64,000 bases of DNA from Hoylesella loescheii DSM 19665 = JCM 12249 = ATCC 15930 (GTDB taxonomy: Bacteria; Bacteroidota; Bacteroidia; Bacteroidales; Bacteroidaceae). The first letter of the stretch is position 1. Every line of letters begins with the position of its first letter. A program made the translations under genes and the position numbers. The stretch covers positions 105,092-169,091 of the forward strand of contig NZ_KB899214.1 in the NCBI RefSeq assembly GCF_000378085.1, written 5' to 3'. Shown piece after piece: positions 17,844 to 25,109 of this stretch. The notes beneath the pieces are model-generated. The model was given only the letters and a program-made list of their open reading frames with translations, made no database searches and had not been told where the DNA came from.

Positions 17844-18908
17844 CTACTTGTTTATAATCTCCATTTGTTGTCTAACCGATTCTTCGTGTACGCTTTCGAA
17901 CACCATTGCCACAAATTCGGGACTCATACCACATAGTGCACCCTGCGCACCACGCTTCTCTAATATCTCATTATATCTGCTTGCTTGAAACACCGTCATG
18001 TTGTGTTCTTTCTTATACTGACCAATCTGCCTGCAAACCCGCATACGTTTAGATAGCAGTTCCATCAATTGGTTGTCTAAATCGTCAATTTGTTGCCTCA
18101 ATTGGGTGATCCCCTCCTGCATCAAACCTTTGTCGCGTACGATGAGTAGCGAGAGAATATAATCGAGAACATCGGGTGTAACCTGCTGCTTTGCATCGCT
18201 CCACGCCTTGTCGGGGTTGCAATGGCTTTCTACAATTAGTCCGTCGAAGCCCAGGTCCATGGCCTGTTGGCACAACGGAGCCACCAGTTCGCGCCTTCCA
18301 CCGATGTGGCTTGGGTCGCAGATAATGGGTAGTGCGGGTATTCTGCGGCGCAGTTCGAGAGGTATTTGCCACATGGGCGAGTTGCGATACATCTTGTTGT
18401 CGTAGCTCGAAAAGCCCCGATGTATGGCCGCCAGCCGCTTAATGCCTGCCTGATTGATGCGTTCCATACCGCCAATCCACAATTCCAAGTCGGGGTTCAC
18501 TGGGTTTTTAACCAGCACCGGCATATCCACTCCACGCAAGCTGTCGGCCAGAGCCTGCATGGCAAAGGGGTTAGCTGAAGTGCGCGCGCCAATCCAAAGG
18601 ATGTCGACATCGTGTTTAAGGCATAACTCAACGTGCTTGGGAGTGGCCACTTCGGTAGCGATGAGCATACCCGTTTCTTCCTTAGCGCGCTTTAACCAAG
18701 GCAGAGCCATTTCTCCGTTACCTTCAAAGCCACCTGGTTTCGTGCGTGGTTTCCATGCACCTGCCCTGAAAATATGACATCCCTTTTGCGCCAAGGCGCG
18801 GGCGGCTTGCATCACCTGTTCTTCGGTTTCGGCCGAACACGGACCTGCCATCACAATGGGCCGTTCGTTGTCGCTGGGTAGGTTAAGGGGTAATAAGTCT
18901 AGTTCCAT
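17844..18908 (-). CDS. bifunctional DAHP synthase / chorismate mutase
   Basis: A 354-residue fusion. Residues 1-260 are a type I-beta DAHP synthase (MAGPCSAETEEQV, RAGAWKPRTKPGGFEG, and the CDPSHIGG metal-site block) that condenses PEP with erythrose 4-phosphate. Residues about 265-354 are an AroQ-type chorismate mutase (ITQLRQQIDDLDNQLMELL...KRMRVCRQIGQYKK). The C-terminal mutase order is the one known from Bacteroidetes and is thought to let prephenate feedback-inhibit the synthase. In one operon it thus supplies the first step and the branch-point step for Phe and Tyr. Confidence 0.93.
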   Translation of the reverse strand: MELDLLPLNLPSDNERPIVMAGPCSAETEEQVMQAARALAQKGCHIFRAGAWKPRTKPGGFEGNGEMALPWLKRAKEETGMLIATEVATPKHVELCLKHDVDILWIGARTSANPFAMQALADSLRGVDMPVLVKNPVNPDLELWIGGMERINQAGIKRLAAIHRGFSSYDNKMYRNSPMWQIPLELRRRIPALPIICDPSHIGGRRELVAPLCQQAMDLGFDGLIVESHCNPDKAWSDAKQQVTPDVLDYILSLLIVRDKGLMQEGITQLRQQIDDLDNQLMELLSKRMRVCRQIGQYKKEHNMTVFQASRYNEILEKRGAQGALCGMSPEFVAMVFESVHEESVRQQMEIINK

Positions 18909-19106
18909 ATCTTTTTTCCTATTGTATCGTTGTTATTTTGGGTTGATGGGTTGATGAGTTATTGAGTTCGTGAGCTGTTTGGGCTTTAAAATTGTCTTGA
19001 ATTTACAGGTTCTTTGGCATATCGTCAATGGCTCGTGCGATAAAACGAAGAAGTTCAGAACCTAAACACTCATAAACTCATAAACCCAATAACTTAAAAA
19101 CTCAAT
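18909..19106. other. 198-bp spacer inside the Phe/Tyr operon with inverted repeat words
   Basis: Left part (about 18942-18974) is built of GGGTTGATG and GAGTTCGTGAG words; right part (about 19066-19102) is built of the complementary CTCATAAACTC and CCCAATAAC words. Together they could form an imperfect stem of about 35 bp with a 90-base loop. It is long for a gap in an otherwise tight operon and may affect message stability. Confidence 0.4.
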
Positions 19107-20297
19107 TTACTTGTTGCCGATAATTCTCTGTAAGGCTTCTTCCATTCGTTCTTTTTTTGCACACAACGAAATGCGCATATAACGCTTGCCGTTGCTGCCA
19201 AAAACAAATCCAGGTGTGACGAACACGCCATGTTGGTGAAGCAATTGTTCGGTAAGTTGTTCTGCATCGGTATATTCGTCGGGTATTTTTCCCCAGAGGA
19301 ACATGCCTGTTTGTTGTGGGTCGAAGGTGCAACCTACCGCTTTCATGATCTTCTCGGCAATGGTTCTACGCTGCAAGTACACCTCATTATTATATTTGGC
19401 GTGCCACATTGGATCGTTTCCGATGAGTGCTTCGGCAGCTGCAAGTTGAATGCCACGAAACGTTCCGCTGTCTATGTTGCTCTTCACCTTAAGTATCCAT
19501 TGCACCCAAGTAGCGTTGCTGACGCACATTCCCACACGCCATCCTGGCATGTTGTGGCTCTTGCTAAGCGAATTTAACTCGATACAGCAATCTTTGGCAC
19601 CGTCTACTTGCAGTATAGACATTGGTTTGTCGTTCAGTATAAGCGAGTAGGGGTTGTCGTTCACCACGACAATGTTGTGCCTGCGGGCGAAATCTACCAG
19701 TCGTTCGTATGTCTTCCTTGTTGCCCTTCCACCAGTAGGCATGTGCGGGTAGTTGGTCCATAGCAGCTTAACACGACTTAAATCCATGTCCTCTAGTTCG
19801 TCGAAGTCCGGCTGCCATTGGTTTTCTTCACGCAAGTTATAGTTTAAAACCTCTACCCCTAGCAGTTTACTGAGCGAAGTGTAGGTTGGATAACCAGGGT
19901 TGGGTATCAACACTTGGTCGCCTACATTGGCTAAAGCTAGGGTAACGTGCAATATACCCTCCTTGCTTCCGATAAGTGGTAACACCTCGTTTTGCGGATC
20001 TACGTCCACGCCGTACCACCTACTATAAAATGCAGACATGGCTTTAAGCAATTCGGGCGTTCCCTTTGTGGGTTGGTATCCGTGTGCGTTCTCCTGCTGT
20101 GCCACCTCGCAAAGCTGTGCAATCGTGTTGGCAGAAGGGGGCAAATCCGGAGATCCGATGGCCAAACTGATAATGTCGTTGCCCTTGGCCACTAGCTGCG
20201 CCACCTCTTCCAGCTTTTTGCTGAAATAGTATTCTTGCACCAAGCCGAGTCTTTTTGCAGGCTTTATGCCAAGTGTTTTATTGTTTCCCATCTTCAT
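19107..20297 (-). CDS. class I/II pyridoxal-phosphate aminotransferase (Phe/Tyr operon)
   Basis: A 396-residue fold-type I aminotransferase. NPGYPTYTSL, the NDNPYSLI aspartate region, SLSKSHNMPGWR with the PLP lysine, and the RISLC near the C-terminus that binds the substrate carboxylate are visible. By position between pheA and DAHP synthase it most likely makes phenylalanine and tyrosine from the keto acids (or prephenate to arogenate); by sequence alone an aspartate or LL-diaminopimelate-type specificity is not excluded. It overlaps the pheA end by 20 bases; ATGs at 20297 and 20291 are both possible. Confidence 0.85.
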   Translation of the reverse strand: MKMGNNKTLGIKPAKRLGLVQEYYFSKKLEEVAQLVAKGNDIISLAIGSPDLPPSANTIAQLCEVAQQENAHGYQPTKGTPELLKAMSAFYSRWYGVDVDPQNEVLPLIGSKEGILHVTLALANVGDQVLIPNPGYPTYTSLSKLLGVEVLNYNLREENQWQPDFDELEDMDLSRVKLLWTNYPHMPTGGRATRKTYERLVDFARRHNIVVVNDNPYSLILNDKPMSILQVDGAKDCCIELNSLSKSHNMPGWRVGMCVSNATWVQWILKVKSNIDSGTFRGIQLAAAEALIGNDPMWHAKYNNEVYLQRRTIAEKIMKAVGCTFDPQQTGMFLWGKIPDEYTDAEQLTEQLLHQHGVFVTPGFVFGSNGKRYMRISLCAKKERMEEALQRIIGNK

Positions 20298-21114
20298 ATT
20301 CTCCTAAAATCTTAAGTTTTTTGGTAAGCGGAACGATGGCGTCGATGCTTTGGTGATAGCGTGTGATGTTATCGAACGTAACGTCAACGTAGAACAGATA
20401 TTCCCATTCGTGTCCGATAACGGGCAGCGACTGTATCTTGGTGAGATTGATGTTGTAGAACGAAAGGATGGTGAGTACCTTTGATAGGCTGCCTTCTTCA
20501 TGAGGGAGCGAGAACACCAAGCTAGCTTTGTTGGCGTGTTCCCATGGCCGCAGGCTACCCGCACGTTGCGGATGACACACCACTAGAAAGCGCGTGAAGT
20601 TGTGCTTATTGTCTTCAATGTGGTCTTCCAGTACCTTTAATCCATACAATTTGGCTGCCGAGGCGTTGCAGATGGCTGCCCAGCCTTGCTGTTTAGTTTG
20701 TGCGATAAGTTCGGCTGATCCTGCCGTGTCTTCCGCTTCCACAGCTTTTAGCTTGGGATGTTGTGCTAAGAACTCCCTACATTGCATCAAGGCCACGGGG
20801 TGCGAGTGCACTTCGCGCAACGAATGCCAATCGTCTTCGGGCAGACAGCAAATTGAATGCTCAATATGTAGCTTGTGTTCGCCAACGATGGTTGTGCCCG
20901 AGGCGCGTAGCAGTTCGTAGTTATGCAGCAACGAACCTGCAATGGTATTCTCGATAGCCACCATTCCAATCACCGTTGGGTCGTTGGCAATCTGGCGGAA
21001 CACCTCTTCAAAGGTGTTACAATATATGCCCTGCACCTGCTCGGTGTTGAAATATTGGTGAGCGGCTATGTCGTGGAACGAGCCCGCGATGCCCTGAATG
21101 GCAATTCTCTTCAT
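20278..21114 (-). CDS. pheA: prephenate dehydratase
   Basis: A 278-residue enzyme converting prephenate to phenylpyruvate. The catalytic domain starts with GIAGSFHDIAAHQYF and contains HNFTRFLVV, whose Thr-Arg-Phe is essential in the family. A C-terminal ACT domain (about 195-275, SLVFSLPHEEGSLSKVL) would bind phenylalanine for feedback control; the usual ESRP motif reads QSLP here. There is no chorismate mutase domain. First structural gene of the operon; an attenuator-like leader precedes it by about 12 bases. Confidence 0.93.
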   Translation of the reverse strand: MKRIAIQGIAGSFHDIAAHQYFNTEQVQGIYCNTFEEVFRQIANDPTVIGMVAIENTIAGSLLHNYELLRASGTTIVGEHKLHIEHSICCLPEDDWHSLREVHSHPVALMQCREFLAQHPKLKAVEAEDTAGSAELIAQTKQQGWAAICNASAAKLYGLKVLEDHIEDNKHNFTRFLVVCHPQRAGSLRPWEHANKASLVFSLPHEEGSLSKVLTILSFYNINLTKIQSLPVIGHEWEYLFYVDVTFDNITRYHQSIDAIVPLTKKLKILGEYEDGKQ

Positions 21115-21126
21115 ACTTCTTATAAT

Positions 21127-21166
21127 AAAAAAACATCCCGCCTCAATGGTGTTGAAGCGGGATGTT
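21127..21166 (-). terminator. attenuator terminator upstream of pheA
   Basis: On the minus strand AACATCCCGC (complement of 21157-21166 side) pairs perfectly with GCGGGATGTT, followed by a run of seven Ts at 21133-21127, only about 12 bases before the pheA ATG. Arms are 21132-21141 and 21157-21166. A terminator in this place, before its own operon, only makes sense if it is conditional. Confidence 0.82.
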
Positions 21167-21222
21167 GGTGTTATTTTATTCTTGTTATGTTTACGTCAGT
21201 TGTTGGCACGCATCTTCCCGCT

Positions 21223-21276
21223 TTACATTTTCTTTGTAAAGTAAAAGTAAAAGAAGTATGCGTTAAAGCTCAACAT
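21223..21276 (-). CDS. pheL: Phe/Tyr-rich leader peptide, 17 residues
   Basis: An ATG at 21276 opens a 17-codon frame reading MLSFNAYFFYFYFTKKM and ending TAA at 21223. Eight of 17 residues are Phe (5) or Tyr (3), the two end products of the operon it precedes. It starts about 22 bases after the predicted transcription start and its stop is 57 bases before the terminator stem. Just after the stop, AGCGGGAAGATG (21222-21211) can pair with the terminator's 5' arm (CATCCCGCT), forming an antiterminator, while CTTTAC...GTAAAG around the stop codon forms the competing upstream hairpin. This is the layout of the classical pheA/trp attenuators. The symbol is by analogy. Confidence 0.82.
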   Translation of the reverse strand: MLSFNAYFFYFYFTKKM

Positions 21277-21304
21277 GTTGTATTATTTATAGAAATTACA
21301 TCTG

Positions 21305-21336
21305 CAAAAGTATTACTTTTATTCTTATTTCCCAAA
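21305..21336 (-). promoter_or_regulatory. promoter of the Phe/Tyr operon leader
   Basis: Minus strand: TTTG (21336-21333), exactly 20 bases, TACTTTTG (21312-21305). Full consensus match. The start site would be near 21298. Confidence 0.75.
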
Positions 21337-21595
21337 AGAATTATCACTTTTTTAGTGTCATAAGATATTTTTCTTCGGTTTTAAGGTGGATGGACTGTTG
21401 TCTGTGGTAGCTGAATGGTAATGTGTGCTGGGGGCTTCGATGCCTTATTTGGCTTTGTAGAAGTCTGTTTAGAGCATTCGTTGTAGCACGTTAACTTGTC
21501 TGCTAGTACATTTTTATCCATTCACCAGCTTGCCGATCTGTTAACTTGTTAACGTGTATTCGTCAACTTACCTAGCAACATTTATCGTGAAATAT
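21337..21595. other. intergenic region with AACTTG-type repeat words
   Basis: No gene. From 21488 to 21580 the words GTTAACTTG, GCTTGCC and TCAACTTACC recur, like those at 3877-3920; AACTTGTCTGCT is shared exactly between the two places. Confidence 0.4.
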
Positions 21596-21626
21596 TTTGC
21601 TATCCCCCCTTTTTTTGCTACCTTTG
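21596..21626 (+). promoter_or_regulatory. tRNA-Arg promoter
   Basis: TTTG (21596-21599), 19 bases, TACCTTTG (21619-21626): consensus promoter about 38 bases before the mature tRNA 5' end. Confidence 0.7.
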
Positions 21627-21663
21627 CCCCCGCAAAACGCGGATGTAGCGTATTTGTGATACC

Positions 21664-21738
21664 GGTTCCGTAGCTCAGTTGGATTAGAGCAACAGCCTTC
21701 TAAGCTGTGGGTCTTGGGTTCGAACCCCAACGGAATCA
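21664..21738 (+). tRNA. tRNA-Arg, anticodon TCT
   Basis: Full cloverleaf: acceptor GGTTCCG/CGGAATC with one G-T pair, D-arm TAGCTCAGTTGGATTAGAGCA, anticodon stem ACAGC/GCTGT with loop CTTCTAA (anticodon TCT, reads AGA), and T-arm with TTCGAAC loop. The CCA end is not encoded (ACT follows). Its own promoter and terminator flank it. Confidence 0.95.
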
Positions 21739-21742
21739 CTTG

Positions 21743-21774
21743 AGAGGACACCTTTTAGGGTGTCCTCTTTTGTT
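21743..21774 (+). terminator. tRNA-Arg terminator
   Basis: AGAGGACACC (21743-21752), loop of six, GGTGTCCTCT (21759-21768), then a T-rich tail. Five bases after the tRNA. Confidence 0.88.
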
Positions 21775-21833
21775 GTAAACGAAGCTTATTTCGGTACAGA
21801 TATGACATTAATGCAGGGTTGCATTCGCCTGTG

Positions 21834-22124
21834 TTATATGCTGTTTAACCAGTATAAGGTAAACAGTAATAAGGAAAACTGAAGCACCATGACCAATGGT
21901 ATGCCATATTTAAACTTCTTTTGCATCGTTTTATGATGCCATACTTTCATACCAACCCACGCCCCGATACTACCTCCTATTACCGTTACGCTTAAAAGTG
22001 TAGCCTCAGAAATACGCCACTTGTCATGTTTGGCCTTCCATTTATCTATGCCAAACAGAACTAAACCCAACACATTGACGGTGATGAAGTAAGCAAGAAC
22101 GACATGCAAGGGAAGCCCTTTCAT
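21834..22124 (-). CDS. DUF1294 family membrane protein
   Basis: A 96-residue protein with three or so hydrophobic segments and the DUF1294 core (GIDKWKAKHDKWRISE, then GGSIGAWVGMKVWHHKT). The family is widespread and uncharacterised. The ATG at 22124, 4 bases after the preceding stop, gives the normal family N-terminus; a longer frame with a TTG start at 22175 overlaps the neighbour and is rejected. Third gene of a small leftward operon. Confidence 0.82.
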   Translation of the reverse strand: MKGLPLHVVLAYFITVNVLGLVLFGIDKWKAKHDKWRISEATLLSVTVIGGSIGAWVGMKVWHHKTMQKKFKYGIPLVMVLQFSLLLFTLYWLNSI

Positions 22125-22128
22125 CGGC

Positions 22129-22416
22129 TTAATCGAAGATTTTCTTCCAAATCCATAATACCGATACTGCTCCAAGTACGCAAAAAACGAAGTTCGTGAG
22201 ATAGCCTTTACCGAATAGCTCGATATTTAATAAGTGGCTGATAAACGTACCAGCGTAGCTACCCACAACGCCTACGACAAGGTTCATGCAACATCCTTTG
22301 CCTTCTCCACTCATGATACGATTGGCAACGTACCCAATCAAAAGGCCTGTCAGTATGGGCCATGCTGTAAAATCTGCTATATGTTCTAACATGAGTTTCC
22401 CTATTTTACTTAACAT
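22129..22416 (-). CDS. GlsB/YeaQ/YmgE family membrane protein
   Basis: A 95-residue protein with three hydrophobic segments and glycine-rich loops (ILTGLLIGYVANRIMSGEGKG, LVVGVVGSYAGTFI) typical of transglycosylase-associated or GlsB-type stress membrane proteins. The activity of the family is unclear. It overlaps the upstream redox gene by 7 bases, indicating translational coupling. Confidence 0.82.
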   Translation of the reverse strand: MLSKIGKLMLEHIADFTAWPILTGLLIGYVANRIMSGEGKGCCMNLVVGVVGSYAGTFISHLLNIELFGKGYLTNFVFCVLGAVSVLWIWKKIFD

Positions 22417-22703
22417 CCTTTGCCGTCAATGCTACATGCAGCACCTTCGGGAGCATCTTCTATCGTAATGTTGTCTAATGAAAACTGTACGCTTCCATCT
22501 TCAAGCAAGAAGCATGGAATGCCAACGCTACCATGTTTCTTAGCCTCGGCAAACGCAGGGTTATTGTCGCGGAGTGCCAAGAACTGCTTTAAGTTTCTTA
22601 CGTGTTCACCAATATCTATCAATTCGTAAGCGGGATTACCTGCCAACTGTGCCTTTACCTGTGTACAATCAGGACAGGTGGCCATTACAAATACCTTTGT
22701 CAT
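22410..22703 (-). CDS. glutaredoxin-like thiol-disulfide protein
   Basis: A 97-residue thioredoxin-fold protein. MATCPDCTQVK contains the CxxC active site (C-P-D-C) at the start of the first helix, and GSVGIPCFLL supplies the cis-proline loop. A further Cys pair closes the C-terminus (CSIDGKGC). Such proteins reduce disulfides or glutathione-type adducts in the cytoplasm. First gene of the three-gene leftward operon. Confidence 0.82.
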   Translation of the reverse strand: MTKVFVMATCPDCTQVKAQLAGNPAYELIDIGEHVRNLKQFLALRDNNPAFAEAKKHGSVGIPCFLLEDGSVQFSLDNITIEDAPEGAACSIDGKGC

Positions 22704-22804
22704 AATTTATTGTTTATTTATGTTGATGTTATATTTTAATTTTCAAACGCCGCGTCATTAAATGGATTGGTGTTCTTTGACGTGGGTTTACTCTTTCGTT
22801 ATTG

Positions 22805-22812
22805 CAAAGTTA
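22805..22812 (-). promoter_or_regulatory. -7 box of the small redox/membrane operon
   Basis: Minus strand TAACTTTG, about 100 bases before the glutaredoxin-like gene. No exact -33 TTTG at the usual distance. Confidence 0.45.
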
Positions 22813-23127
22813 CAGTAATTAATCCGAAATCCATCTTCTTGACTTGTGTATCTGAAGTCACTCATGTATTGACGCCTCATCTTAGTCTATGCAGTTACAA
22901 TCCGTTTAGGTTAAATTCTAAACAACTTCTTTCGCCACGTCGTGGTTATTATATTGTCCTATCAGAAATTATCTTTTAATTGTTAATAATGCTTTGAAGA
23001 TGGGAAGTTATTTATGGCTACCTAAGATATGGTAGAGAAAAAGTTGTAAATTAGCACTCGGAATTTTGCTCCAACCGATATAAATTAATAGGAGTTTTAC
23101 TTCAACTTATAACTTAACGCCTCGATT
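22813..23127. other. divergent intergenic region, nothing else recognised
   Basis: Between the glutaredoxin-like operon and the carbonic anhydrase gene. An AGGAG occurs near 23090 but is too far from the ATG at 23128 to be its ribosome site. No repeat or hairpin stands out. Confidence 0.4.
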
Positions 23128-23670
23128 ATGATAGATCAGATTATAAACTACAACAAGACTTTTGTGGCGCAGAAAGGCTACGAAAAGTATATCACGGATA
23201 AGTATCCAGATAAGAAATTGGCTGTGCTTTCTTGCATGGACACAAGGCTTACCGAACTCCTTCCTGCTGCATTGGGTTTAAAAAACGGCGATGCAAAGAT
23301 TATTAAGAATGCAGGAGGCTTGGTTATCTCTGCCTTTGATTCGGCCATGCGAAGTCTTATTGTGGCCATCTACGAACTAGGTGTAACAGAAATCATGGTG
23401 GTGGCTCACTCACATTGCGGTGCTTGCCACATGAACTATGACCACTTCCATCAAGAAATGATTGCCCGTGGCATAACGGACGAGACACTAAACACCATCC
23501 GAAAATGTGGAGTAGACCTCGACTCTTGGCTTGAAGGTTTTAAGGATACGCATACTTCTGTGCGCAAAACTGTTGATACGATCAAGACCCATCCACTAGT
23601 TCCAAAAGATGTTGTGGTTCGAGGGTTTATCATTGATTCTGAAACGGGAGCTCTAGAAGAGATTTTCTAA
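23128..23670 (+). CDS. beta-class carbonic anhydrase
   Basis: A 180-residue zinc enzyme interconverting CO2 and bicarbonate. SCMDTR gives zinc ligand Cys36 and the Asp38-Arg40 dyad, and HSHCGACH gives His94 and Cys97. Length fits the small beta-CA branch. No signal peptide, so cytoplasmic; it probably supplies bicarbonate for carboxylations in a CO2-dependent anaerobe (inference). Monocistronic. Confidence 0.93.
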   Translation: MIDQIINYNKTFVAQKGYEKYITDKYPDKKLAVLSCMDTRLTELLPAALGLKNGDAKIIKNAGGLVISAFDSAMRSLIVAIYELGVTEIMVVAHSHCGACHMNYDHFHQEMIARGITDETLNTIRKCGVDLDSWLEGFKDTHTSVRKTVDTIKTHPLVPKDVVVRGFIIDSETGALEEIF

Positions 23671-23783
23671 GTGGCTTGCATCTTTAAACGAGACTTCTCC
23701 CAATGGTCAATGCCTGGTTGGAGAAGGTTCTGCTAGGCATATTTGTTCCTTTGTTTGGCGCAAAATTCCTACCTACTTAATAG

Positions 23784-25109
23784 CTACATCTTTGGTTGGA
23801 AATGAGATTTGAGTGCAGTTTCCGATAACATCATACCTGCTGTAAACCTATTGTAATCACTTGCCGTTTGTGGTATGGGGTAATTGTATATTTGTAGTTC
23901 GGCATTGTTTTCTTCTCCATAACCTAATAAAAAAGAAACCTCTTTGCCTTCTGTATGGTTTGGATGAACGAAGACCCCACGTCTCCCTTGTAGCCGATAC
24001 ATGTAGGTGACCATTTGATTGGTATCATCTCGGTTGGTGTCCCACTTATATTTTGCATCTATAATAGTACTATCCCGTTCTCTATAAAAGTCTGGATAGC
24101 GTGGAATTTTTTTGTTTTTAGCCAGATAAATGCGGCCTATTCCTTTTTTGTTGTTGGGATGTTTAAAGCCTTCTTGTGTAAGAATGGTGGCAATATACTC
24201 TTCCCAAAGGTAAGATGTATCAAATATGATACCATGTATATTATCGTCTTGTGCCCTATATTTTACTTTCTCATGCCTCAATATGCGTAAGCAAAGTTTT
24301 TGAAGCGGGGCATATTGAGAGTAATATGGGTGGGTTACGATTTTTGAATTTTTCTTTATAACCTTTTCCCTGTCCTGTTTATTGTAACGGGGCGTTGCAG
24401 ATATAATTTGTGCAACACAAGTTCTAGTTTCAGCATTGTTTTCCAACACCGCCTTTCCTAATTTGCTTTTGCCGATATAGTCAAGAGTGTGACGTATCAA
24501 TTGTGTTACATGATTGTCGTGACTAAACTCTCTTGTGCGGTATGCAACACGCCCATTAAAAGGTACATTCTTTTTTAAATGCATGTTAATGTCTATTCTG
24601 CCTCGCAGATTGGCATCATTATATTCATTTTGTTGGTATTCTTTATATACTCCTTGCATTAATGCTTCATTGAGAAGTTTTGGGAATAGATAAAGCAGAA
24701 AGTTGAATATTTGCTCGTCTGTTGTACCATGTGAAAGGTTGACAATGTTTATACACAAAACCTTTTGAAGCATATAATGCAAGAAGAAGTCTTCTTCTGC
24801 TTTTGGTGAAAAGCGTGAATGGATGGAAATAGCGTGACCGTTGGCACTAATAAAGCCTATTATGTTCCCTGTTTGTAAGGTGGCTTTTGTGCATTGTTTC
24901 TCTTTCCAATGAGTTTGTAACGATAGGAGGTATTGCTGACCTATGCCGTCCTCGCATTTGTCAAATGAATAAGGGTAGATAAGTAGGTTATTATCGTTCT
25001 CGTCTAGAATGTCTGATATTTTCTTGTTTGCGATATTTTGTAATGACAGAAATGTTTCAATGTTGTTGGGTGTTGAAGAATATGAGGTGTTATCAGTTAA
25101 TGTCATCAT
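23784..25109 (-). CDS. mcrC: McrC-like nuclease subunit of a type IV restriction system
   Basis: A 441-residue protein with an N-terminal beta-rich part and a PD-(D/E)xK nuclease core late in the chain (DFYRERDSTIIDAKYKW; the IIDAK is the catalytic strand). It matches the McrBC-McrC family. With the McrB GTPase it would form a translocating nuclease that cuts methylated or otherwise modified foreign DNA. It overlaps the end of mcrB by 17 bases, so the two are coupled. Confidence 0.85.
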   Translation of the reverse strand: MMTLTDNTSYSSTPNNIETFLSLQNIANKKISDILDENDNNLLIYPYSFDKCEDGIGQQYLLSLQTHWKEKQCTKATLQTGNIIGFISANGHAISIHSRFSPKAEEDFFLHYMLQKVLCINIVNLSHGTTDEQIFNFLLYLFPKLLNEALMQGVYKEYQQNEYNDANLRGRIDINMHLKKNVPFNGRVAYRTREFSHDNHVTQLIRHTLDYIGKSKLGKAVLENNAETRTCVAQIISATPRYNKQDREKVIKKNSKIVTHPYYSQYAPLQKLCLRILRHEKVKYRAQDDNIHGIIFDTSYLWEEYIATILTQEGFKHPNNKKGIGRIYLAKNKKIPRYPDFYRERDSTIIDAKYKWDTNRDDTNQMVTYMYRLQGRRGVFVHPNHTEGKEVSFLLGYGEENNAELQIYNYPIPQTASDYNRFTAGMMLSETALKSHFQPKM

